Positions 1 to 11,895 of a DNA stretch of 64,000 bases are shown piece by piece; the first letter of the stretch is position 1, and each line of letters starts with the position of its first letter. The notes beneath the pieces were generated by a model, which saw nothing but the letters and a program-made list of their open reading frames with translations, did not search any database and was not told where the DNA came from. Source of the stretch: Prorocentrum cordatum (Eukaryota; Sar; Dinophyceae; Prorocentrales; Prorocentraceae); assembly GCA_963575745.1 (NCBI GenBank), contig CAUYUJ010012202.1, positions 116,001 through 180,000 of the forward strand, read 5' to 3'. The position numbers and the translations under genes are program-made.

Positions 1-1852
1 TTCCTGGAGCTCTCTTGGGGTGCCTCTTGGAGCGTCTTGGGGTGCTTTTGGGAGCCTTCCTGGCGCTTCTTGGGGGCTTCTCGGCGCCTCCTGGAGCCAC
101 TTGGGGTCGAAAGCTTGGAATTCGATGGTGCCTTTCCTCCTCTGGGGCCCTCTCGGGCCCGTCTTCGGGACTCTCTTGGGCCGTCTTGGGCCCTTCGTGG
201 GCCGTCCTGGAGCTTTCTGGGGCTGTATTGGGGCCCTCTGGGGCGCGTCCTGGGCCGTATTGGGGCGGTCGTGGGAGCTTCTGAGGTCGTCAAGCACGGA
301 CCGACAGCGAAAACAATACATATGCTAAAAAAAATACGTTTTGCGAAAGGAATGGGGCCATTTTGCCTCTTGGGGACGTCCTGGGGGGCCTCTCGGGGGC
401 TTCTGAGAGCGTCTGCGAGGCCTTTGGAGGTGTCTTGGGGCCATCTTGGGCATCTTGGAGCGGCCTTTGGGTGTCTTGGGTCCGTCTTGGGGCGTCTTCG
501 GGTTCTCTTGGCGCGTTCCCGGGGCGTTTTGAAGGCCTCAGGGACGCCCCAAGAGCCTGGGCACACACATTTGTGGTCGTGGTCGCGGCCCCGGGCGCGG
601 ACGGCGTCGACGACGACGACGCCGACGACGGAGACACCGCCGACGACGGAGAATTCTCTCTGGGATCCGAGGGCCTCTGCGCTGGCCCGGGGCGGGAGGT
701 GCCACCGCAGGAGGGCCACGGCGCGCATGGCGTCCGGGAGGCCGTTTTCTTGGACCGGCGGCGGCGGCTGTCTAAGTGCGGCTCGTCCGCGCCGTCCGTT
801 GTGAGGTTCCTCGGGGCTGTTTGGGAGCCTCTTGAAGCCTCCTTTGGGCCTCCTGGGCGTATCTTGGGGGTCTCCTGGGGCCTCTTGGGGCCCCTTTGGG
901 GCCTCCCGGGGCCCTGTGGAGCCGGGAGGCTCGAATTTGCGGTTCGCGGTTCCCCTCTTGGAGGCCCTCTTGGTGCCGTCTTGGGCCTCTCTTCGCCCAT
1001 CTTGGGCGCGTCTGGGGCCGTCTTGGGGCCCTCCAGAGCTGTCTTGAGGCCCTCTTGGAGGCCCCTTGGGCTGTCTTAGGGCGTCCGCGGGGGGCCTGTG
1101 AGCCGTCGTGGAGCGTCGGAAAGCTGAAAAGGCGGGAAAGGCACAATGTGTCCAAAACCTTAGTAAAATCAACGATTTGGGCCTCTTGGGGCCTTCTGGG
1201 GGGGCCTCTCGGAGGCCTCTTGTAGCGTCTTGGGGGCTTCTTTGGCCGTCTTGGGCTTATCTTGGGGGTCTCCTGGGGCCTCTTGGGGCCTCTTGGGGCC
1301 TCTTTGGGGCCTCCCGGGGCCCTGTGGAGGCGGGAGGCTCGAATTTCCGGTTCGCCGTTCCCCTCTTGGACCCCTCTTGGTGCCGTCTTGGGCCTCTCTT
1401 CGCCCGTCTTGGGCGCGTCTGGGGCCGTCTTGGGGCCCTCCAGAGCCGTCTTGAGGCCCTCTTGGAGGCCCCTTGGGCTGTCTTGGGGCGTCCGCGGGGG
1501 GCCTGTGAGCCGTCGTGGAGCGTCGGAAAGCTGAAAAAGCGGGAAAGGCAAAATGTGTCCAAAACCTTCGTAACATAAACGATTTGGGCCTCTTGGGGCC
1601 CTCTTGGTCGGCCTCTTGGAGGCCTCTTGGAGCGTCTTGGGGGCCTCTTTGGCCGTCTTGGGCTTATCTTGGGCATCGTGGGGCCCTCTTGGCGCCCTCT
1701 TGGGCCTCTTGGAGCCTGCTGGGCCTGTCGTGGATCGCTCTTGGGGCACTCTTGGGCCACCTGGGCTGCTCCAGGGAAGCTCCAGGCCCCCCCCGTCCCG
1801 CCATGGGGGGTCGAGGCAGCTGTTTGTGGGCCCCGGGCCTGCCCCCCAGGGA

Positions 1853-1900
<48 letters not shown>

Positions 1901-2030
1901 AGTGGCACGTGTGTGCCCAGGCTCATACAACAAGCTGAAGGGGCGTTTGAAGCAGGAGTGACATGCAACAGCGAAGTCGCACTCGAGCGCAAGTGGGGTT
2001 GCCACACCTTGCGATGTGTGTACCAGGGCC
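1..2030. repeat. GC-rich degenerate short-period repeat, with an internal duplication
   Basis: The stretch is built from imperfect copies of a core like TTGGGGCCCTCTTGGGCCGTC cut to various lengths. A larger duplication is visible: about 832-1190 recurs at about 1240-1597, offset 407 bp, both carrying the landmark GTCGGAAAGCTGAAAA at 1115 and 1522. All six frames give only Leu/Gly/Ser/Trp- or Arg/Pro-rich translations, so I call no gene here. The block from about 1255 to 1853 reappears at 9440-10020. Confidence 0.85.
1854..1898. repeat. (TA)n microsatellite
   Basis: Uninterrupted TA dinucleotides. They sit at the end of the GC-rich block exactly as the (TA)n at 10021-10095 follows the second copy of that block, so the microsatellite was probably part of the duplicated unit. 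Confidence 0.95.
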
Positions 2031-2093
2031 CCCCAGGAAGCCTCAGGAGGCCCGACTTGGATACCAGAAGAGGCTCCAGGAGGCCCCAGGATT

Positions 2094-2400
2094 GTGAGTG
2101 TTGTGTGTGTGTGTGTGATGTGTGCTTTGTGTGGTGCGTGCTTTTTGTGTGTTGTCGGTGTTGTGTGTGTGTATGTTATGTTTGTCTAGCGTGTGATGTG
2201 TTGGGCGTGATTTGTGTCTCTGTGTGTGCATGTAGTTCTGAAGCCCCAGGAGGCCCCAGGAGGCCCCAGGCGGCCTCAGCAGGCCCAGGAGAACTCCAGG
2301 AGGCTCCGAGGCGGGGTCTGGGGTACCAGAAGGTCCAGAAAGCCCCAGGAGGCCCCAGGAGGTTCCAGGAGGCCCCCAGGAGGCTCCGAAGAGGGGTCTG
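2094..2400. repeat. TG-rich stretch, then CCCCAGGAGG decamer repeats
   Basis: Positions 2094-2232 are dominated by TG steps. From 2240 to 2400 the decamer CCCCAGGAGG and variants recur; a shorter run is at 2030-2100. No gene seen. Confidence 0.8.
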
Positions 2401-2703
2401 GGGCTCGATTTTGGGAGGATGTCTCAGGCGAAACCGCCATTCTCTGAGAATCGGGGTCAAAATTATTGAAATTACAGAATGTGTTTTTGAAGGTTGTATG
2501 TTAAAATGTTGAAATTCCCATGTGTTTTTGGACCTCTCCTTCACGATCTGCGTGAGGGGTGCCACCGATTTTCAGAATTTCGAGGATGCCCCTAGCGAAA
2601 CGGCCATTAAAATCAAAGACGGACGCACGCACGGACGCATTAATCCCCTCTGAGCTCTACTCCCTCGGAGAGGTGCGTATGAGAATCTATATATATATAT
2701 GTA

Positions 2704-2744
2704 CTAGAACCATCGCGCGCGCTTCGCGCGCGCTCAGGTTCTAG
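2704..2744. repeat. GC hairpin at start of tandem unit 1
   Basis: Nested inverted repeat: outer arms CTAGAACC (2704-2711) and GGTTCTAG (2737-2744), inner arms GCGCGCGC (2715-2722) and GCGCGCGC (2726-2733) around TTC, with 3-nt bulges ATC and TCA. Unit 1 is preceded by TATATATGTA instead of the sequence found before units 2 and 3. Confidence 0.9.
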
Positions 2745-4932
2745 CCCAGGCCGGGGGGGCGCTGGACGATCTTGGACAACGCTATCAAGCACAGGCGCGC
2801 GACGGCATCTGAGGAGCTTCTGGGGTGTTCCACATGCTTCGTCAACTGGCTGTTGGAGGCACCTCTTGGGTGCTTCTTGGGGGGGCGTCTGAGGGTCCCT
2901 TGGGGGCATCGGTTCTGCAATCTGAAGCCGTCATTGGCCTTCTTGGCTGCGTGGAGGCCCGACTTGAGGCCACCTGCGGCCAGATTGAAGCAATCCGGAA
3001 GCCTCCCAGGGGCCTCTGGAAGCAGTTTTGACGCATCGAGGGCGCTCTTGGGCTATTTTAAAGCCTCTTGGACGTCTCCTAGGGGATTTTAGGCCTCGGG
3101 AAATTTTTGGGGTCCTCGTCGGACCACTTGGGGGCCTCTTGCAGCCTCCTGTGGGCCTTGTGGGGGGACCGCTCTGCTGTTGGGTCGCGTTCCCCTTCTT
3201 GGGCCTCTCTTGGGGCTCTTGGGGCCCTCTCGGGCCGTCCTGGGCGCCTCAAGCACCGTATTGGGGCCCTCGCGAGCCGTCTTGGGGCCCTCTTGGAGGC
3301 CTCTTCCTCAATGTGGGAGCGGTATTGGAAGCCTCTTGGGCCGTCTTGGAGCATCGGGATGCCAAAAGGCACAAAAAAAAACGTCAAAGCCCAATCGTAA
3401 AACAATGAGTTGTGCCTCTTGGGGCCACCTTGGGAGATCTCTTGGAACCTCGTCGGCCCTCTTGGGAGCTTCTTGGTGGCCTCTTGGATCCGATTAGGGG
3501 CCTCTTGGGACTTCCCGAGAACCTCTCGGGGTAGAAAGCTCGGATTCTCGGTTCGTGTTTCCCTCCTTGGGCCTCTCTTGGGGCCGTATTGGGGCCCTCT
3601 CGGGCCGTCTTGGGCGCCTCAGGCACTGCCTTGGGGCCCTCGTGGGCCGCACAGGGCCCTCTTGGAAGCCTCTTCGGCTATCTTGGAGCTGTCTGGGAGG
3701 CCTCTTCCTCCTCCTCGTCCCTCCTCCTCCTCCTCCTCCTCCCACTCCAGCTCTCTCTCCTCCTGATCTTCCTCCTCCTCCTGCAGCGTGTTCCGGAAGG
3801 CTCCCGCCGGAACATGCTGTGCACAAGTGCTGTCACTGCTCCCGCCACCGTGCCCTGGGTGGTGGGTCAGAGGCCTCATGGGTGTTGGTTTGGATCTCGT
3901 GGTTGGCCTGTCGGGGACGTCGTGAAGGCAGTTTCGCAGCTTCTCGGTAGCCGTTTTGGGACCGTTGTGGGGCCTCCTCGGGGCTGTTTTGTGGCCTCTT
4001 TAGGCCTCGTTTGGGCCTCCTGGGTGCCTCTTGGGGGCCTCCTGGGGCCTCTTGGGGGCTCCTTGGGGCCTCCTGGGGCACTCTTCAAGCGGGAGGGTCG
4101 AATTTTGGAGTCGTGGTCCCCCTCTTGGGCGCATCTTGGGGCCGTCTTGGGGCTCTGTTGGGCTGTCTTGGGCGACTCTGGGGCCGTCTTGGGGCCCTCT
4201 TGGGCCGTCTTGGGGCGCTTTGGGGGGCCTATTGAGCCGTCTTGGAACGTCGGACAGCCGAAAAGGCTGGAAGGCCAAAATCGTTCGAAAACCTTCGTAA
4301 CATTGACGATTTCGGGCTCTTCAAGCGCTCTGGAGAGGCGTCTTGAAGCGTCGTGGAGTGCCTCGGGGGGCCTCTCGGGCCGTCTTGGGCCTATCTTGGG
4401 CGTCCTGGAGCGGCCTTTCGGCGACTCGGGGCCCGCTTGGGCCGTCTTGGGAGCCTCTGGAGGCCCTCCTGGACTATTTTGGACATCCCCGGCCGCCCCG
4501 TCCTCCCATGGGGGGTTGGAGGCGGCGGCTTCCGAGGCCCATGACGCGGAAACCCCTTAAAAACAAAAAGAAAATGAGCAAATGAGCCCCGGTACCCCCA
4601 TGCAGGCTCTTCGGCGCTCTTGGACCGCTGGAAGCTCGAAAACGCGAGAAGCCAAAAACATTGAAAAGACCATTGAACTTATACGACTTTGGCCTCTTCG
4701 GGCCGTACCGTGATACCTATCACACTTATTGGGGTCTCTTGGAGGCCACCTGGGAGCCTCGAGAGCCGTCGGAAGGCTGACTTGGGCTGCTCGGGAGCGT
4801 CTTGGGCCATCCTTTCGCATTCTGGGGGCTCCTGGGGGGCGTCTTGGGCCCTCCTGGAGCGCTGTGGAGGCTGCCCGGAAAGGCTGGGGCAGCGGTGCCG
4901 GGAGCGTCCCCGAGATGTGGCCATATCTTTTC

Positions 4933-4966
4933 AGCGCGTTCCGGGAGCATCTTCCCGGAACGCGCT
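4933..4966. repeat. 14-bp-arm palindrome within tandem unit 1
   Basis: Perfect arms AGCGCGTTCCGGGA (4933-4946) and TCCCGGAACGCGCT (4953-4966) around the loop GCATCT. A second imperfect GCGCGTTCC/GGAACGCGC pair lies about 100 bp further on, and a TGTTCCGG/CCGGAACA pair near 3789-3814. Confidence 0.88.
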
Positions 4967-5426
4967 CGTGGCAGGGCGCCCACGTCCGAGGACGTTGGCA
5001 TGGGAAACCGCAGCGCGTGATCATTCCAGCGCGTTCCAGCGAAGACCGTCCGGAACGCGCTTGGGCAAGCGCTGGGTTTGGGGAAGGCGAGTGGGAACCG
5101 TTCAGGCAGTTTGGGATGCTCGGGGCAAGAGGCGGAAGCCATCCTCATAAGACATGCAGTCTTCCTAGAGCCGTCTTGCAGAAAACACAAGAAAAATGAG
5201 ACCCTGCAGTCGTTCCTGGAGCCGTCTTGGAGCCCTCTTGGGCTGCCCTGGAGCCTGTTGGAGCCCTCTGCGGAATGGTCTTGGAGCCCGCGCCGAGGAT
5301 CTGGAAAATGTCCGGGACCATCGCGGCGGCCTCCGAGGCCCGGGACGCCGAAACCCCGTAAAAACACAGCGAAAATGAGCCCGGTACTCCCATGGAGGGT
5401 CGGGCAGCTGTTTTCGGGCCCCTGGG

Positions 5427-5467
5427 CTAGAACCATCGCGCGCGCTTCGCGCGCGCTCAGGTTCTAG
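5427..5467. repeat. GC hairpin at unit 1 / unit 2 junction
   Basis: Same nested inverted repeat as at 2704, placed exactly at the junction of tandem units. Confidence 0.9.
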
Positions 5468-7638
5468 CCCAGGCCGGGGGGGCGCTGGACGATCTTGGAC
5501 AACGCTATCAAGCACAGGCGCGCGACGGCATCTGAGGAGCTTCTGGGGTGTTCCGCATGCTTCGTCAACTGGCTGTTGGAGGCACCTCTTGGGTGCTTCT
5601 TGGGGGGGCGTCTGAGGGTCCCTTGGGGGCATCGGTTCTGCAATCTGAAGCCGTCATTGGCCGTCTTGGCTGCGTGGAGGCCCGACTTGAGGCCACCTGC
5701 GGCCAGATTGAGGCAATCCGGAAGCCTCCCGGGGGCCTCATGGAAGCAGTTTTGACGCATCGAGGGCGCTCTTGGGCTATTTTAAAGCCTCTTGGACGTC
5801 TCCTAAGGGCCTTTTAGGCCCTCAGGAAGCTTTTGGGGTCCTCGTCGGACCACTTGGGGGCCTCTTGCGGTCTCCTGTGGGCCTTGTGGGGGGACCGCTC
5901 TGCTGTCGGGTCGCGTTCCCCTTCTTGGGCCTCTCTTGGGGCTCTCGGGGCCGTCTTGGGCGCCTCAAGCACCGTCTCGGGGTCCTCGCGGGCCGTCTTG
6001 GGGCCCTCTTGGAGGCCTCTTCCTCAATGTGGGAGCGGTATTGGAAGCCTCTTGGGCCGTCTTGGAGCATCGGGATGCCAAAAGGCACAAAAAAAACGTC
6101 AAAGCCCAATCGTAAAACAATGAGTTGTGCCTCTTGGGGCCACCTTGGGAGATCTCTTGGAACCTCGTCGGCCCTCTGGGAGCTTCTTGGGGGCCTCTTG
6201 GATCCGATTGGGGGCCTCTTGGGACTTCCCGAGAACCTCTCGGGGTAGAAAGCTCGGATTCTCGTTCGTGTTTCCCTCCTTGGGCCTCTCTTGGGGCCGT
6301 CTTGGGGCCCTCTCGGGCCGTCTTGGGCGCCTCAGGCACTGCCTTGGGGCCCTCGTGGGCCGCACAGGGCCCTCTTGGAAGCCTCTTCGGCTATCTTGGA
6401 GCTGTCTGGGAGGCCTCTTCCTCCTCCTCGTCCCTCCTCCTCCTCCTCCCACTCCAGCTCTCTCTCCTCCTGATCTTCCTCCTCCTCCTGCAGCGTGTTC
6501 CGGAAGGCTCCCGCCGGAACATGCTGTGCACAAGTGCTGTCACTGCTCCCGCCACCGTGCCCTGGGTGGTGGGTCAGAGGCCTCATGGGTGTTGGTTTGG
6601 ATCTCGTGGTTGGCCTGTCGGGGACGTCGTGAAGGCAGTTTCGCAGCTTCTCGGTAGCCGTTTTGGGACCGTTGTGGGGCCTCCTCGGGGCTGTTTTGTG
6701 GCCTCTTTAGGCCTCGTTTGGGCCTCCTGGGTGCCTCTTGGGGCCTCCTGGGGCCTCTTGGGGGCTCCTTGGGGCCTCCTGGGGCACTCTTCAAGCAGGA
6801 GGGTCGAATTTTGGAGTCGTGGTCCCCCTCTTGGGCGCATCTTGGGGCCGTCTTGGGGCTCTGTTGGGCTGTCTTGGGCGACTCTGGGGCCGTCTTGGGG
6901 CCCTCTTGGGCCGTCTTGGGGCGCTCTTGGGGGCCTATTGAGCCGTCTTGGAACGTCGGACAGCCGAAAAGGCTGGAAGGCCAAAATCGTTCGAAAACCT
7001 TCGTAACATTGACGATTTCGGCCTCTTCAAGCGCTCTGGAGAGGCGTCTTGAAGCGTCGTGGAGTACCTTGGGGGGCCTCTCGGGCCGTCTTGGGCCTAT
7101 CTTGGGCGTCCTGGAGCGGCCTTTCGGCGACTCGGGGCCCGCTTGGGCCGTCTTGGGAGCCTCTGGAGGCCCTCCTGGACTATTTTGGACCTCCCCGGCC
7201 GCCCCGTCCTCCCATGGGGGGTTGGAGGCGGCGGCCTCCGAGGCCCATGACGCGGAAACCCCTTAAAAACAAAAAGAAAATGAGCAAATGAGCCCCGATA
7301 CCCCCATGCAGGCTCTTCGGCGCTCTTGGACCGCTGGAAGCTCGAAAACGCGAGAAGCCAAAAACATTGAAAAGACCATTGAACTTATACGACTTTGGCC
7401 TCTTCGGGCCGTACCGTGATACCTATCACACTTATTGGGGTCTCTTGGAGGCCACCTGGGAGCCTCGAGAGCCGTCGGAAGGCTGACTTGGGCTGCTCGG
7501 GAGCGTCTTGGGCCATCCTTTCGCATTCTGGGGGCTCCTGGGGGGCGTCTTGGGCCCTCCTGGAGCGCTGTGGAGGCTGCCCAGAAAGGCTGGGGCAGCG
7601 GTGCCGGGAGCGTCCCCGAGATGTGGCTATATCTTTTC

Positions 7639-7672
7639 AGCGCGTTCCGGGAGCATCTTCCCGGAACGCGCT
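7639..7672. repeat. 14-bp-arm palindrome within tandem unit 2
   Basis: Identical to the palindrome at 4933, including the loop, although flanking sequence has changed slightly. Confidence 0.88.
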
Positions 7673-8142
7673 CGTGGCAGGGCGCCCACGTCCACGTCCG
7701 AGGACACTGGCATGGGAAACCGCGGCGCGTGATCATTCCAGCGCGTTCCAGCGAAGACCGTCCGGAACGCGCATGGGCAAGCGCTGGGTTTGGGGAAGGC
7801 GAGTGGGAACCGTTCAGACAGTTTGGGATGCTCGGGGCAAGAGGCGGAAGCCATCCTCATAAGACATGCAGTCTTCCTAGAGCCGTCTTGCAGAAAACAC
7901 AAGAAAAATGAGACCCTGCAGTCGTTCCTGGAGCCGTCTTGGAGCCCTCTTGGGCTGCCCCCCTGGAGCCTGTTGGAGCCCTCTGCGGAATGGTCTTGGA
8001 GCCCGCGCCGAGGATCTGGAAAGTGTCCGGGACCATCGCGGCGGCCTCCAAGGCCCGGGACGCCGAAACCCCGTAAAAACACAGCGAAAATGAGCCCTGG
8101 TACTCCCATGAAGGGTCGGGCAGCTGTTTTCGGGCCCCTGGG

Positions 8143-8183
8143 CTAGAACCATCGCGCGCGCTTCGCGCGCGCTCAGGTTCTAG
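8143..8183. repeat. GC hairpin at unit 2 / unit 3 junction
   Basis: Third copy of the nested inverted repeat, again at the unit junction. Confidence 0.9.
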
Positions 8184-9432
8184 CCCAGGCCGGGAGGGCG
8201 CTGGACGATCTTGGAAAACGCTATCAAGCACAGGCGCGCGACGGCATCTGAGGAGCTTCTGGGGTGTTCCGCATGCTTCGTCAACTGGCTGTTGGAGGCA
8301 CCTCTTGGGTGCTTCTTGGGGGGGCGTCTGAGGGTCCCTTGGGGGCATCGGTTCTGCAATCTGAAGCCGTCATTGGCCGTCTTGGCTGCGTGGAGGCCCG
8401 ACTTGAGGCCACCTGCGGCCAGATTGAGGCAATCCGGAAGCCTCCCGGGGGCCTCCTGGAAGCAGTTTTGACGCATCGAGGGCACTCTTGGGCTATTTTA
8501 AAGCCTCTTGGACGTCTCCTAAGGGAAGCTTTTGGGGTCCTCGTCGGACCACTTGGGGGCCTCTTGCGGTCTCCTGTGGGCCTTGTGGGGGGACCGCTCT
8601 GCTGTCGCGTCGCGTTCCCCTTCTTGGGCCTCTCTTGGGGCTCTCGGGGCCGTCTTGGGCGCCTCAAGCACCGTCTCGGGGTCCTCGCGGGCCGTCTTGG
8701 GGCCCTCTTGGAGGCCTCTTCCTCTATATGGGAGCGGTATTGGAAGCCTTTTGGGCCGTCTTGGAGCATCGGGATGCCAAAAGGCAGAAAAATTAAAGCC
8801 CGTCAAAGCCCAATCGTAAAACAATGAGTTGTGCCTCTTGGGGGCCACCTTGGGAGATCTCTTGGAACCTCGTCGGCCCTCTTGGGAGCTTCTTGGGGGC
8901 CTCTTGGATCCGATTGGGGGCCTCTTGGGACTTCCCGAGAACCTCTCGGGGTAGAAAGCTCGGATTCTCGGTTCGTGTTTCCCTCCTTGGGCCTCTCTTG
9001 GGGCCGTATTGGGGCCCTCTCGGGCCGTCTTGGGCGCCTCAGGCACTGCCTTGGGGCCCTCGTGGGCCGCTCAGGGCCCTCTTGGAAGCCTCTTCGGCTA
9101 TCTTGGAGCTGTCTGGAGGCCTCTTCCTCCTCCTCGTCCCCCTCCTCCTCCTCCCACTCCAGCTCTCTCTCCTCCTGATCTTCCTCCTCCCCCTGCAGCG
9201 TGTTCCGGAAGGCTCCCGCCGGAACATGCTGTGCACAAGTGCTGTCACTGCTCCCGCCACCGTGCCCTGGGTGGTGGGTCAGAGGCCTCATGGGTGTTGG
9301 TTTGGATCTCGTGGTTGGCCTGTCGGGGACGTCGTGAAGGCAGTTTCGCAGCTTCTCGGTAGCCGTTTTGGGACCGTGGTGGGGCCTCCTCGGGGCTGTT
9401 TTGTGGCTTCTGTAGGCCTCGTTTGGGCCTCC
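8143..9432. repeat. 2.72-kb segmental tandem repeat, truncated unit 3
   Basis: Follows units 1 and 2 for about 1290 bp, then departs near 9432 within a stretch similar in both families. It continues as the block otherwise found at 1255-1853, which looks like a homology-driven join. Confidence 0.88.
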
Positions 9433-9439
9433 TGGGTGC

Positions 9440-10020
9440 CTCTTGGGGGTCTCCTGGGGCCTCTTGGGGCCCCTTTGGGGCCTCCCGGGGCCCTGTGGAG
9501 GCGGGAGGCTCGAATTTCCGGTTCGCGGTTCCCCGCTTGGGGCCCTCTTGGGGCCGTCCTGGGCCTCTCTTCGCCCGTCTTGTGCGCGTCTTGGGCCGTC
9601 TTGGGACCCTCCAGAGCCGTCTTGAGGCCCTCTTGGAAGCCTCTTGGGCTGTCTTGGGGCGTCCGCGGGGGGCCTTTGAGCCGTCGTGGAGCGTCGGAAA
9701 GGTAAAAATGCGGGAAAAGCAAAATGTGTCCAAAACCTTAGTGCAATTAACGATTTGGGCCTCTTGGGGCCCTCTGGGGGGGCCTCTTGGAGGCTTCTTG
9801 GAGCGTCTTGGGGGCCTCTTTGGCCGTCTTGGGCTTATCTTGGGCATCTTGGGGCCCTCTTGGCGCCCTCTTGGGCCTCTTGGAGCCTGCTGGGCCTGTC
9901 GTGGAGCGCTCTTGGGGCACTCTTGGGCCGCCTGGGCTGCTCCAGGAGGCTCCAGGCCCCCCCCGTCCCGCCATCGGGGGTCGAGGCACCTGTCCTGGGG
10001 CCCCCGGCCTCCCCCAGGGA
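9440..10020. repeat. Second copy of the 1255-1853 block
   Basis: Shares with 1255-1853 the order of landmarks: GGGAGGCTCGAATTTCCGG, the GTCGGAAAG run near 9690, and CCCCCCGTCCCGCCAT just before a (TA)n tract. No gene. Confidence 0.85.
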
Positions 10021-10022
10021 TA

Positions 10023-10071
<49 letters not shown>

Positions 10072-10100
10072 ATATATATATAATATATATATATACACAG
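10021..10100. repeat. (TA)n / (ATATT)n microsatellite
   Basis: Almost pure A/T alternation with short TAATA interruptions. It is followed at 10100-10300 by GTC/GTCGTC-rich sequence (CGTCGTCGTCGT-like), which yields spurious Asp- or Val-rich frames. Confidence 0.95.
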
Positions 10101-10280
10101 AGTTGCGCAGTCGCAGTCGTCGGTGCCGTCATCGTCGTAACCGTCGGCGTCGGCGGCGGCGGCGTCGGCGTGTTCTTCGGCGTTGGCGTCGCCATCGCCG
10201 TCGTTGTCGGCGCCGTCGTTTTGCGAAGCGTCGTCGTCGTGGTCGTCTGCCGTGTCGTCGTCGCGGCCAGCGTCATTGTC

Positions 10281-11350
10281 ATCGTTGTCGTCGTCGTCTG
10301 GGTTCTGTGCGGAAGGTTTGGGGGCCGTCTTACGGGCTCGTGGAGGTCTCTTAGGCTGTTTTTGCGGTGTCTCAGAGGCTCCGGCGCCGTTTCGGGCCTC
10401 TGCGGGCGTCTTCCGGAGCCGTTTCATGGCCTCTGGGATGCCCTCGTGGGCCGTCGTGGGAGCCTCTTCGAGTTCTGTTGAGCCGTCTTGGGGCGGTCTA
10501 TGAAGCGTCTTGGGCCGTCTTGGAGCCTCGGGATGCGAAAACTCGGACATGCCCGAAATGTACGTTTTCCCATGGGAATTTGACGATTTTGGCTTCCCGG
10601 GGCTCTGTGCGGAAGGCTTTGGGGGTCGTCTCACGGGATCTTGGAGGTCTCTAGGGCCGTGTCCGTGCTCTGTCAGAAACTCCGGCGCAGTTTCGGGCCT
10701 CTGCGGGTGTCTTCCGGAGCCGTGTCAGGGCCCCTGGGATGCCCTCTTGGGCCGTCGTGGGAGCCTCTTGGAGTCCTGTTTGGCCGTCGTGGGGCGGTGT
10801 ATGAAGCGTCTTGGGCCGTCGTGGAGCTTTGGGATGCGAAAACGCGTACATGCCCAAAATGTACGTTTCCCCAATGGAATTTGACGATTTTGGCTTCCTG
10901 GGGCTCTGTGCGGAAGGCTTTGAGGGCCGTCGTGCAGGATCTTGGAGGTCTCTGGGACCGTGGTGGGGGTCTCTCAAGAGCTCCGGCGCCATGTCGGGCC
11001 TCTCCGGGTGTCTTCTGGAGCCGTTTCGGGGCCCCTGGGAGGCCCTCCGGGGCCGTCGTGGGAGCCTCTTGGAGTCCTGTTGGGCCGTTTTGGGGCGGTC
11101 TATGGAGCGTCTGTGGCCGTCGTGAAGCATCGGGATTTGAAAAGTCGTACATGCCCAAAATGTACGTCTTCCCAAAAGAATTTGACGATTTTGGCTTGTC
11201 GGGGCTCTGTGCAGAAGCTTTGGGGGCCGTCTTACGGGATCTTGGAGGTCTCATGGGCCGTGTTGGGGGTCTCTCAGGAACTCCCGCACCGGTTCGGGCC
11301 TTTCCGGGTGTCTTCCGGAGCCGTTTCAGGGCCCCTGGGAGGCTCGGGGA
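10281..11350. repeat. 301-bp tandem satellite, about 3.5 units
   Basis: The landmark GACGATTTTGGCTT occurs at 10582, 10883 and 11184, an exact 301-bp spacing. Each unit carries TGTACGTTTTCCC-like sequence, CGGAGCCGTTTC and GGCCGTCGTGGGAGCCTC. The last unit ends near 11350. No gene; open frames are repeat translations. Confidence 0.88.
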
Positions 11351-11404
11351 GCCGGGGGCCCACGCAAACCCACAAAACATCTTACGTACGGATTTATTTG
11401 AGTG

Positions 11405-11412
11405 GATACTAT

Positions 11413-11466
<54 letters not shown>

Positions 11467-11477
11467 ATATATATATG
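11405..11477. repeat. (TA)n / (CATA)n microsatellite
   Basis: TA dinucleotides with regular CATATA interruptions, immediately after the 301-bp satellite. Confidence 0.93.
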
Positions 11478-11631
11478 AAAACACAAATGTGTGTGTACAC
11501 GCCTGCCACCGGAATTTCGCCTGGTGCCCGCCCATGGGCGCCTCGCGGGTGCCCCGCAATGGGCAGGGTATGCCGAGGTTTCGCCTGGTGCCCCGCCCGT
11601 AGGCGCACTGTGGGCGCCCTGATCGCATGCA

Positions 11632-11895
11632 GCAAGTAGCTTGCACCACACAGCTCGCACCACACAGCTCGCACCACGTAGCACCACATATATTGATCAG
11701 CGCTGCTTACACCACACAGCTTGCACCACATAACTTGCACCATGTAGATTGCACAACCTAGATTGCACCACGCAGATTGGATCACGTAGCTTGCACCACA
11801 TAGCTGGAACTACTTACATTGCACCACACGGTTTGCACCAAGTAGACTGCACCAACCTCATGGCACATCAATAATACGTTGCACCCCGCAGATAC
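11632..11895. repeat. 14-bp minisatellite (AGCTTGCACCACAT)
   Basis: About 18 degenerate 14-bp units, e.g. AGCTCGCACCACAC and AGATTGCACCACGC, with a few interrupted units near 11685-11710. No coding potential. Confidence 0.85.

Larger units (their letters stand above)
2704..5426. repeat. 2.72-kb segmental tandem repeat, unit 1
   Basis: The unit starts at the GC hairpin CTAGAACC...GGTTCTAG and runs to the next one at 5427, 2723 bp. It contains the GC-rich short repeats, a (CCT)n tract near 3710-3783, several GTTCCGG/CCGGAAC hairpins and an AT-richer stretch near 4555-4690. No protein-like frame was found; the longest frames are repeat translations. Confidence 0.9.
5427..8142. repeat. 2.72-kb segmental tandem repeat, unit 2
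   Basis: Nearly the same as unit 1 along its whole length (2716 bp). Differences are small indels, for example 6 bp fewer in the (CCT)n tract near 6420 and a few extra bases near 7690 and 7960. Close identity suggests a recent duplication or homogenisation. Confidence 0.92.

Noticed and set aside
772-2007. 411-codon minus frame and similar frames in the first 10 kb
   Set aside because: Arg/Pro-rich translations of the degenerate GC repeat, including an Ile-Tyr run from (TA)n.
10582-11197. GATTTTGGCTT repeated in the 301-bp satellite as leader pieces
   Set aside because: Only 9-10 bases are shared with the leader and flanks do not match.
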